From NCBI GenBank assembly GCA_910579075.1, contig CAJTSV010000152.1, positions 1 through 6,793 on the forward strand: 6,793 nucleotides of DNA, written 5' to 3'. Both the position numbers and the translations under genes were made by a program. The notes beneath the pieces are model-generated. The model was not told the DNA's origin and made no database searches. It was given only the letters and a program-made list of their open reading frames with translations. The stretch is from an uncultured Eubacterium sp. Its GTDB lineage: Bacteria; Bacillota; Clostridia; Lachnospirales; Lachnospiraceae. Position 1 is the first letter of the stretch. Every line of letters begins with the position of its first letter. Positions 1-4,724 of the stretch are shown in pieces.

Positions 1-25
1 ATAACAATTTGTTATAAATTGTTAT
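1..25. promoter_or_regulatory. Operator-like dyad with three half-sites spaced 10 bp apart
   Basis: The pentamer ATAAC at 1-5 is followed by its complement GTTAT at 11-15 and again at 21-25, each step 10 bp, one helical turn. Bases 1-10 and 16-25 form a perfect 10-bp inverted repeat around a 5-base spacer, and 1-15 is itself a 7+1+7 palindrome. This geometry suits a DNA-binding protein that contacts one face of the helix. No gene starts to its right, so if it is an operator it probably serves a gene beyond the left edge. The block is very AT-rich, so chance symmetry is possible. Confidence 0.35.
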
Positions 26-26
26 C

Positions 27-77
27 TTATAGAATTAAATTTGAATAGAATTTATTTCAAATAGAATTTATTTGAAT
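27..77. repeat. Short AT-rich tandem repeat, 16-bp period
   Basis: The core TAGAATT occurs at 30, 46 and 62, exactly 16 bp apart. The flanking bases repeat as well: AATAGAATTTATTT is identical at 44-57 and 60-73. A further partial unit, TTTGAAT, closes the array at 71-77. The arms TTTGAA and TTCAAA also create local dyads. Bases 1-80 contain only 12 G or C. Such iterated AT-rich blocks can be regulator sites, DNA-bending promoter elements or replication iterons. No replication gene is visible, so a regulatory or simply low-complexity intergenic role is more likely. Confidence 0.5.
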
Positions 78-148
78 CAGAAAATATCCCGGAATTCCGC
101 AGCATTCACATCCCGCATTCTTTCCAGAAATTCATCTTTCCCTAAAGT
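77..148 (-). pseudogene. Short coding-like C-terminal remnant, unknown protein
   Basis: The minus-strand frame that ends with TGA at 79-77 reads as a well-formed, charged, amphipathic peptide for about 22 codons (LGKDEFLERMRD, then VNAAEFRDIF). It has no upstream start with a Shine-Dalgarno site. Going upstream, the frame crosses the T-run and hairpin of the terminator at 149-188 and meets a stop at 175-173. It therefore looks like the last codons of a gene whose body was lost, or a chance open frame. No family is recognised. The only internal ATG (118-116) would give a 13-residue peptide. Confidence 0.2.
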
Positions 149-188
149 AAAAAAAGTGCAAAGCCTTGCAGTTCAGCAGGCTTCACAC
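149..188 (-). terminator. Intrinsic terminator after the 82-aa coiled-coil gene
   Basis: Read on the minus strand, an 11-bp stem (GTGTGAAGCCT at 188-178 with AGGCTTTGCAC at 166-156) contains two adjacent G-U wobbles, encloses an 11-base loop and runs straight into seven T residues (155-149). This is a complete Rho-independent terminator. It lies 35 bases past the stop codon of the gene ending at 223 and has no T-run in the plus direction, so it acts on the minus strand only. Confidence 0.85.
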
Positions 189-222
189 TCTGGTTTACAG
201 GTTCGCAGCTATTATTGACTGG

Positions 223-471
223 CTATTTTACAGCTGGCATCCTGTCATGCATTTTTAATATTTGTGCAATGGCGTCCACATCTTCCTGTAATTTCTTAAT
301 GTCATGACTCAGATAATAGTCATTGTAATTCATGGTAACTTCAATACCTTTTAACTTTTCCGCTATATGTTCCTGACTGAACTTTAAAGTATTTAAAGCA
401 TCATGAACTGGCTGCAGTTTTTTATCCATCGTTTCAGATATCGCTGATAAGCCTTCACTTGTTAATGCCAT
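223..471 (-). CDS. Small coiled-coil protein, hypothetical (82 aa)
   Basis: This small cytosolic-looking protein has no signal peptide or membrane segment and its function is unknown. Hydrophobic residues recur at heptad-like spacing through residues 5-45 (SEGLSAISETMDKKLQPV, then DALNTLKF) and again at 57-73 (HDIKKLQEDVDAIAQIL), suggesting two helices that form a coiled coil. Small Clostridial proteins beginning 'MALT..DLQAI...MD.KL.P..D' with similar helices are common and usually unannotated (recollection of family style, not a search). The start at 471 was chosen over an ATG at 582: an extended -10 promoter at 504-532 lies inside the longer frame, and AGAAGG sits 8 bases upstream of 471. 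The residues added by the longer frame do not look protein-like. With its own promoter and terminator it appears to be a single-gene transcript of roughly 350 nt. Confidence 0.75.
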   Translation of the reverse strand: MALTSEGLSAISETMDKKLQPVHDALNTLKFSQEHIAEKLKGIEVTMNYNDYYLSHDIKKLQEDVDAIAQILKMHDRMPAVK

Positions 472-503
472 AATCGTTTCCTTCTCTTTACAGTTGTATC
501 GTA

Positions 504-532
504 AGTATACCACATCCAGAGCATAAAGTCTA
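504..532 (-). promoter_or_regulatory. Extended -10 sigma-A promoter of the coiled-coil gene
   Basis: On the minus strand, TAGACT (532-527, four of six bases match TTGACA) is followed by a 17-bp spacer and TATACT (509-504), preceded by TG one base upstream (TGGTATACT). Transcription should begin near 497, giving a leader of about 26 bases before the ATG at 471. It fixes the true start of that gene and makes it a transcription unit independent of the 353-aa gene. Confidence 0.7.
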
Positions 533-668
533 TTGAACAGCCAGGATGCGTGCCCTGTAATCTTTCGCTGATACTTTCCCAATGATTTTATTCATAGCAC
601 CAGCACATAAAAATTTCTGTAATTTCCCTGCACTCCCCGATTATTCCCATAGAATCTAGAAAGCCGCA

Positions 669-1730
669 TTAAAACGGCAGCACTTCCTCTCTTTCCGGCA
701 CCACCTTATACGCCTGAAACAGCTCCGCCCATATCTGTGTCTCATCCGCAGATACCGGCATCTGGATAATTGCCGCTTTCAGCTCCAGCCCGTGCATCCC
801 CTTATCCGATTCCGGCTTTGCATGAAACATAATCGCCGATGCACTTGCTTTGTGCTCCGGTGCAGATTCAAGATAATCGCTGGCATAAAACTGCAGGTTG
901 TAATCCAGCGTGCACTCATACTCCACACACAGAAAATACATCCCGCGCGGGCAGGACTGTTCCAGAATCCGTGCAGACTGTTTTTTCATATCTTCAAATG
1001 CTTCCGGCGTCATATATTCCAGCACGCGCTTTTTGTACTCCGGATCTGCATAACGCTCCTGATCCTGTTTCCAGACATCCACCCGCCTGACGCTGTTGAT
1101 ATAGCATACGCCTTCCTGCAGCTTCCCGCTGTCATCTGAAATGGAAAATGCAAGCTCTTTTGCATGGCTGCGCGGCTGAGACGTTTCATCTTCAATTTCC
1201 AGCAGAACCGGTTTTTCAATGGCATGCTGCTGCATCTGCGGCCCCCAGACAGCTGACAGGCAGCCGTTCTCCCACTCCGGCAGTTTTTCTGACGGAACCT
1301 GAAAGCTGTTAATACAGCATTCCACGCATGACCAGTCCGCCTGGCCAAACGGGCTGTCCTGCGGCAGCTTCCAGCCCATATCCATCAGCTTTGCAAAAAA
1401 CAAAAGCAGCTGCGTATCTTCCTGATTCAGGCTGCTGCCCTGGGCAGTGGTTGCCTGCAGCACCTGGCTGCCTGTTTTTAACTGATTGATAAAAGCGGTG
1501 GACGCAGAAACCGTGCCCTTCATCTGCTGGCGCATCGTCCTGTCCCCTTCCGGGTTCCATCTCCTGCGCGGCTCCACCTGTTCGAGCACGTAAACCTGCA
1601 TCGCATCCCCATTGCGCACCATTGCCGCAAAGTGATAATTTTTGCCATGCGTGCAGACATCCCTTCCGATAATCTTTACTTCCTCATACTGGTGCATGCG
1701 TACCATTTCTGATAAATTTTCAAAATTCAT
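669..1730 (-). CDS. Hypothetical protein of unknown family (353 aa), Cys-rich patches
   Basis: I do not recognise this protein. It has no signal peptide, no membrane helix and no nucleotide-binding or protease motif that I can see, so it is probably cytosolic. Visible features are an N-terminal alpha/beta-looking stretch (residues about 15-55), a glutamine-rich helical middle (65-120), a cysteine cluster CVECC at 135-139, a long charged helix at about 228-258 (DPEYKKRVLEYMTPEAFEDM), and a second cysteine-bearing strand region, CPRGMYFLCVEYEC at 260-273. Nine cysteines in total are unusual for a cytosolic protein of this length; metal or redox use is only a guess. The start at 1730 is preferred over an ATG at 1736, because AGGGAG ends 7 bases before 1730 but only one base before 1736. 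It follows the retropepsin-like gene after 54 bases with no terminator between them, so it probably shares that transcript. Confidence 0.7.
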   Translation of the reverse strand: MNFENLSEMVRMHQYEEVKIIGRDVCTHGKNYHFAAMVRNGDAMQVYVLEQVEPRRRWNPEGDRTMRQQMKGTVSASTAFINQLKTGSQVLQATTAQGSSLNQEDTQLLLFFAKLMDMGWKLPQDSPFGQADWSCVECCINSFQVPSEKLPEWENGCLSAVWGPQMQQHAIEKPVLLEIEDETSQPRSHAKELAFSISDDSGKLQEGVCYINSVRRVDVWKQDQERYADPEYKKRVLEYMTPEAFEDMKKQSARILEQSCPRGMYFLCVEYECTLDYNLQFYASDYLESAPEHKASASAIMFHAKPESDKGMHGLELKAAIIQMPVSADETQIWAELFQAYKVVPEREEVLPF

Positions 1731-1784
1731 GTCCATTCTCCCTATGTAATTATTTTTCCTGATATCAAAAACAAATTTTTCCCG

Positions 1785-2336
1785 TTATGCCAGATTCTGT
1801 GGAAGACAGGCAATGCTGTCCACAATTTCCATCCCCGCCGGTACCTCTATGCCAAATTCTGACCTTAACGCTTCTGCTTCCTGCCTGGTAAACTTCCGCA
1901 TCCGGGTCACGGACAAAAACATGTCCCTGCTGAAATATACCTGCAGGTTTGGAGATTCACAGCAGTTATTGATTTTATAGTCTGTCTTCGAAAACATCAC
2001 TGCCGGTAATATAAAATCAAAGCCAAACCTGCTCCGGTTTAACAAAGCCGCATACACATTCCGGAAACGAATACTTTCATCCGCCGATTTCAGCTCTAAT
2101 AACGGTATTTTATAAACATCTGCAAATTCTCCGCTGCCGCCGAAGCCGCTGAGCAGAACCTGCGTATCTGTGTTTACCGCATCCTGAAATATTTCCAGAA
2201 AATGGTTCCGCCCGGAACACCATACCGCAATTTCTGCGCCTGTATCAAGCAGGCAGCTTGTTTCCTTATATCCCTCTAATTCAAATACCGGCACCCGAAA
2301 GCTGTCATTCAATCGTAGTTGCAGCATTTTCTGCAT
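1785..2336 (-). CDS. Retropepsin-like aspartic protease domain protein (183 aa)
   Basis: The protein carries the retroviral-type aspartic protease hallmark LLDTGA (catalytic Asp31, then Thr32-Gly33-Ala34) near its N-terminus. It also has a glycine-rich flap-like turn, GFGGSG, at 64-69. Retropepsins act as homodimers, each subunit giving one DTG; one such domain per chain fits that. The usual hydrophobic-hydrophobic-Gly motif after the flap is not clean: residues 106-115 read FDFILPAVMF, with Pro where Gly is expected. About 70 residues (116-183) follow as a family-specific extension containing a double cysteine, NNCC. There is no signal peptide, so it should act in the cytoplasm. The start at 2336 has GGAGG 8 bases upstream; an ATG at 2360 lacks a ribosome site. 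The first 32 bases overlap the end of the upstream 83-aa gene, and its Shine-Dalgarno site lies inside that gene, indicating translational coupling. The substrate is unknown. Confidence 0.8.
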   Translation of the reverse strand: MQKMLQLRLNDSFRVPVFELEGYKETSCLLDTGAEIAVWCSGRNHFLEIFQDAVNTDTQVLLSGFGGSGEFADVYKIPLLELKSADESIRFRNVYAALLNRSRFGFDFILPAVMFSKTDYKINNCCESPNLQVYFSRDMFLSVTRMRKFTRQEAEALRSEFGIEVPAGMEIVDSIACLPQNLA

Positions 2337-2556
2337 ATATAAATCCTCCGTAAAAATCATGTGTCGTGCGGAATTTTTTAAAGTCTATGCCAGACCTGAG
2401 CATCTCTACCATTTTATCTCCATATTCTTCATCCCCGCACACACAGATAATTTCACCAGAACGGATATTCGGGCCATCCGCATCTGCATTTTTTACAAAC
2501 ACCCACTTCCCGGGAAACCGTTTTTTCATTTCTTCAAACGTCAGCCGTTCTTCCAT
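2305..2556 (-). CDS. Small protein paired with the retropepsin-like protease (83 aa)
   Basis: This is a small soluble protein of unknown function. It opens with a short helix (TFEEMKKRFPGKW, residues 6-18), continues with a strand VFVKNAD, a turn DGPNIRSGEIICVCGDEE containing two cysteines (C38, C40), a helix (YGDKMVEMLRSG) and an aromatic C-terminal part (KKFRTTHDFYGGFIY). The layout 'helix, [KR]xPGKWV strand, SG-E strand, helix' resembles small proteins of the DUF5678 kind, which I recall being encoded beside retropepsin-like genes; this is recollection, not a search. The start at 2556 is preferred over an ATG at 2598 because GGGG sits 7 bases upstream and the extra residues are not protein-like. 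It ends 32 bases inside the protease gene. It could be a substrate, chaperone or inhibitor of that protease, or a partner domain (inference). Confidence 0.7.
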   Translation of the reverse strand: MEERLTFEEMKKRFPGKWVFVKNADADGPNIRSGEIICVCGDEEYGDKMVEMLRSGIDFKKFRTTHDFYGGFIYAENAATTIE

Positions 2557-2583
2557 CTTCTTTCCCCTTTCCCTGTGATATCC

Positions 2584-2609
2584 GGGCTGCCAGCCCATAT
2601 TCTATTATA
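2584..2609 (-). promoter_or_regulatory. Putative promoter with a hairpin at the transcript 5' end
   Basis: A consensus -10 box TATAAT lies at 2609-2604 on the minus strand, overlapping a TATACT just upstream. No good -35 sits at 17 bp; the upstream DNA is a run of eight T residues (2624-2617). The predicted start near 2597 coincides with a perfect dyad, GGGCTG-G-CAGCCC (2596-2584). The mRNA would therefore begin with a stem-loop, or a repressor could sit on the start site. It would drive the 83-aa, protease and 353-aa genes independently of the MATE gene, whose stop lies only about 60 bases upstream. Confidence 0.4.
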
Positions 2610-2658
2610 GTATAGCAAAAAAAATCCAATCCGTACAGCATTCCTTCAACAGCAGTTT

Positions 2659-4062
2659 TTATTCCGTAACAGCCGGGCTTTCCACAATATTTTCCAGCCA
2701 GATTCCCTTTTTGACAAGCACAAATCCAATCACGCATTTTATCAAATCACCCAGCTGCACCATTACAAATACCGCAATGACAGGCATCTGCGTAAAGCGG
2801 CTGAGTGTATACGCAATTGCAACACTGACACACCAGATAAAGACACTGTCAAACAAAAATGTAATGCCTGTCTTCCCGCCGGAACGCAGCGTAAAATAAG
2901 ATGCGTTCAAAAAGGCCTGCTGCGGCATGAACAGGGCTGATGCCATAATAAAATATTTTGCAAGCCGGGCTGCTTCGGCATTGATATTGTAGAGTTTTGG
3001 AAACAGCGGGGCGGACAGAAGCATCACGGCCGCCACGGCACTGCTGCACATCACTGCAAATGCAATCATTTTATTATCCGTGTCCCTTGCCTGCTTCATC
3101 TTTCCGGCACCCAGAAGCTGGCCGACAATAATAGCAACCGACTCGCCCATGGCCAGGAAGACAATGTTAAATACGTTGCCGATTGTATTTGCCACATTCA
3201 GCCCTGCGACCACGTTCAGCCCGCGGACCGAATAGCACTGGGCAAGCATTGCCATGCCGGCCGCCCACAGCGTTTCGTTAAACAGCAGCGGGCTTCCTTT
3301 TACCGTAACCTTCCACGCCAGTTCCTTTGGAATGCGCAGCGTCCGGTACAGTCCGGACAAAAACGCATACCTTTCTGTCTGCCTGCGCACCTGAATCAGG
3401 ATAAGGAGCATTTCCACATACCGGGAAATCACCGTCGCCAGGGCAGCCCCGCGCACGCCCAGCTGCGGAAACCCGAGCTTTCCATAAATCAGAAGATAAT
3501 TAAACGCCAGGTTGACAGCCACCGCTGTAATGCCCGCTTTCATGGGAAGCACCGTCTGCCCGCATTCCCGCAGCGTGCTGGAATACGCCTGCACAATGGC
3601 AAAGGCCGGAAGCCCGCACAGCATAATGCCCAGATACTGTTTTCCATATAAAAGCGTCGCCGAAATATTTTCACCTGCCCCCTCGCCCCTTAAATAAGCG
3701 CTGATTAATTCCGTGCCGCCAGCAAGCAGGACTCCGGCTGCAAGCAGCGTCGCCGCAGATACCAGCCACAGCTTGAAGCGCATCGTCTGGCGCACGCCTT
3801 CGTAGTTTTTCTGCCCGTAAAACTGTGCTGTAAAAATGCCGGCACCCGATACCCCGCCAAACAGGCAGAGATTGTAAACAAAAATCAGCTGGTTGACAAT
3901 CGCAACGCCTGACATCTGCTCCGTTCCGACCCGCCCAATCATAATGTTGTCCAAAAGGCTTACAAAATTCGTGATGCCGTTTTGTACCATAATTGGCACG
4001 GCTGTCAAAAGCACCATCTTATAAAACTGCCTGTCTCCGATAAATTTTGAAAATAGACGCAT
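2659..4062 (-). CDS. MATE-family multidrug efflux transporter (467 aa)
   Basis: This inner-membrane secondary transporter belongs to the MATE family, which expels cationic drugs or metabolites in exchange for Na+ or H+. The length is normal for the family, and about twelve hydrophobic helices in two halves are visible. Recognisable family features are LLDNIMIGRVG at 37-46 near helix 1, NYLLIYGKLGFPQLGVRGAA at 188-207 in the first half, FNETLWAAGM at 261-270 opening the second half, and VGQLLGAGKMKQA at 313-325. The start at 4062 has AAGGAGG 5 bases upstream; an ATG at 4086 has none. There is no clear terminator after its stop, only an A/T run without a stem, so some readthrough into the protease module is possible. 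It is divergent from the GntR-ABC exporter operon. The substrate cannot be told from sequence; membership of the DinF/NorM-like branch is an inference. Confidence 0.93.
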   Translation of the reverse strand: MRLFSKFIGDRQFYKMVLLTAVPIMVQNGITNFVSLLDNIMIGRVGTEQMSGVAIVNQLIFVYNLCLFGGVSGAGIFTAQFYGQKNYEGVRQTMRFKLWLVSAATLLAAGVLLAGGTELISAYLRGEGAGENISATLLYGKQYLGIMLCGLPAFAIVQAYSSTLRECGQTVLPMKAGITAVAVNLAFNYLLIYGKLGFPQLGVRGAALATVISRYVEMLLILIQVRRQTERYAFLSGLYRTLRIPKELAWKVTVKGSPLLFNETLWAAGMAMLAQCYSVRGLNVVAGLNVANTIGNVFNIVFLAMGESVAIIVGQLLGAGKMKQARDTDNKMIAFAVMCSSAVAAVMLLSAPLFPKLYNINAEAARLAKYFIMASALFMPQQAFLNASYFTLRSGGKTGITFLFDSVFIWCVSVAIAYTLSRFTQMPVIAVFVMVQLGDLIKCVIGFVLVKKGIWLENIVESPAVTE

Positions 4063-4123
4063 ATGGCCCTCCTTCTTCTGATTCATTCATTGAAAACATT
4101 TACAATATTTTTCCCATGCGCGC

Positions 4124-4153
4124 AAAAAAGCACCCGGTGTGTTTCCGGATGCT
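4124..4153 (-). terminator. Intrinsic terminator or attenuator in the MATE leader
   Basis: On the minus strand AGCATCCGG (4153-4145) pairs with CCGGGTGCT (4137-4129) through nine bp, including one U-G wobble, around a 7-base loop. It runs into six T residues (4129-4124). This has full terminator architecture, yet it lies 62 bases upstream of the MATE start and no minus-strand gene precedes it, because the neighbour is divergent. It is therefore either an attenuator in the MATE leader or a terminator for a short or antisense transcript. No competing antiterminator pairing was obvious to me. Confidence 0.7.
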
Positions 4154-4169
4154 GTAACCCGTTTTTATA

Positions 4170-4207
4170 AGCTTACCACCATACGCAGCCTGTGTCAAGA
4201 GGGCTGC
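4170..4207 (-). promoter_or_regulatory. Candidate MATE promoter with a dyad spanning the -35 box
   Basis: On the minus strand a perfect TTGACA (4198-4193) is followed by 17 bp and TAAGCT (4175-4170), which has an extended -10 TG (TGGTAAGCT). The -10 hexamer itself is poor. A perfect inverted repeat, GCAGCC (4185-4190) and GGCTGC (4202-4207), brackets the -35 box, as an operator would. Transcription from here would begin near 4163 and meet the terminator hairpin within about 10 bases, so strong output would need readthrough. Another promoter further upstream or downstream of the hairpin cannot be excluded. Confidence 0.4.
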
Positions 4208-4274
4208 TGTCTACTCCATTCCATAACCAAAGGCTGAACTGTTAAGATTTTTCATAAAATTCTGAACCTGCCTA

Positions 4275-4303
4275 TTGACAGATTTGTCATATTTGAATAT
4301 AAT
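4275..4303 (+). promoter_or_regulatory. Perfect-consensus sigma-A promoter of the GntR-ABC operon
   Basis: TTGACA at 4275-4280, a 17-bp spacer and TATAAT at 4298-4303 match the sigma-A consensus at all twelve positions. Transcription should begin near 4310. A 5-bp dyad (TGACA 4276-4280, TGTCA 4285-4289) overlaps the -35 box. A promoter this strong in front of a repressor gene is expected to be held down by the operator that overlaps its start. Confidence 0.9.
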
Positions 4304-4323
4304 GTACTTGTATGATAAGTACA
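4303..4323. promoter_or_regulatory. Operator-like dyad at the GntR transcription start
   Basis: TGTACTT (4303-4309) and AAGTACA (4317-4323) form a perfect inverted repeat with a 7-base spacer. It begins at the last base of the -10 box and covers the expected transcription start. Position and symmetry fit the binding site of a dimeric GntR repressor; the gene directly downstream encodes one, so autorepression is the natural reading (inference). It also overlaps an ATG at 4312, which therefore cannot be the translation start. Confidence 0.7.
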
Positions 4324-4347
4324 CTAAATAACAAAAGGAGGGGCATT

Positions 4348-4722
4348 GTGGAAATTATCATCAGCAGCAATACAAGCAAGCCAATATATGAACAGATAAC
4401 TTCACAGATAAAAGCCATGATTATGAGCGGCGAGCTGCAGACCGGCGACCCGGTTCCCTCTATGCGTGCACTGGCAAAATCGATTCACGTAAGTGTGATT
4501 ACGGTTCAAAAAGCATATGAAGATTTGCAAAGGGATGGATTTATCGAAACAACGGTAGGCAGGGGAAGCTTTGTATCGGCACAGAATAAAGACTTTTACC
4601 AGGAAGAACAGCAGCGGCGGGCCGAGGAACATTTGCAGGAAGCAGCTGATATTGGCAGAACCAGCGGTATTCCTGTTGAGAAACTGATGGAATTATTAAA
4701 GCTGTTTTATGAGGAGGATTGA
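4348..4722 (+). CDS. GntR-family (YtrA-type) transcriptional regulator (124 aa)
   Basis: This short repressor has a winged helix-turn-helix DNA-binding domain at residues 12-77. It begins with the typical KPIYEQI helix, followed by GELQTGDPVPSMRALAKS, the recognition helix region VSVITVQKAYEDLQRDGFIE, and the wing GRGSFV. The C-terminal tail of about 45 residues is a charged helix (QEEQQRRAEEHLQEA) with no large effector domain, which defines the YtrA-like subgroup of GntR regulators. These characteristically sit first in operons for ABC exporters and repress them until an inducing compound, often a cell-wall-active antibiotic, is sensed (family knowledge). The start is GTG at 4348, with AAGGAGGGG centred about 8 bases upstream; the ATG at 4312 falls on the transcription start and operator. 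The stop at 4720-4722 lies two bases before the ATPase start. Confidence 0.92.
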   Translation: MEIIISSNTSKPIYEQITSQIKAMIMSGELQTGDPVPSMRALAKSIHVSVITVQKAYEDLQRDGFIETTVGRGSFVSAQNKDFYQEEQQRRAEEHLQEAADIGRTSGIPVEKLMELLKLFYEED

Positions 4723-4724
4723 TT

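Noticed and set aside
472..582. Longer N-terminus for the coiled-coil gene (ATG at 582)
   Set aside because: The promoter at 504-532 lies inside it, there is no ribosome site at 582, and the added residues are not protein-like.
530..595. 21-codon minus-strand open frame starting at 595 with protein-like composition
   Set aside because: No Shine-Dalgarno site, and it ends in the -35 box of the next promoter; too short to support as a gene without homologues.
663..678. GCCG/CGGC hairpin followed by TTT at the stop of the 353-aa gene
   Set aside because: Only a 4-bp stem with an 8-base loop and three T residues; too weak to call a terminator.
792..1139. Plus-strand open frames across the 353-aa gene, and similar antisense frames across the other genes
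   Set aside because: They overlap well-supported genes, lack ribosome sites and have low-complexity compositions typical of antisense shadows.
2617..2624. Run of eight T (minus strand) after the MATE gene as a terminator
   Set aside because: No stable stem precedes it; it more likely belongs to the AT-rich upstream part of the next promoter.
4063..4311. Known riboswitch class in the MATE leader
   Set aside because: I looked for conserved cores such as guanidine, purine and S-box types and could not match any; only the terminator hairpin and simple dyads are supported.
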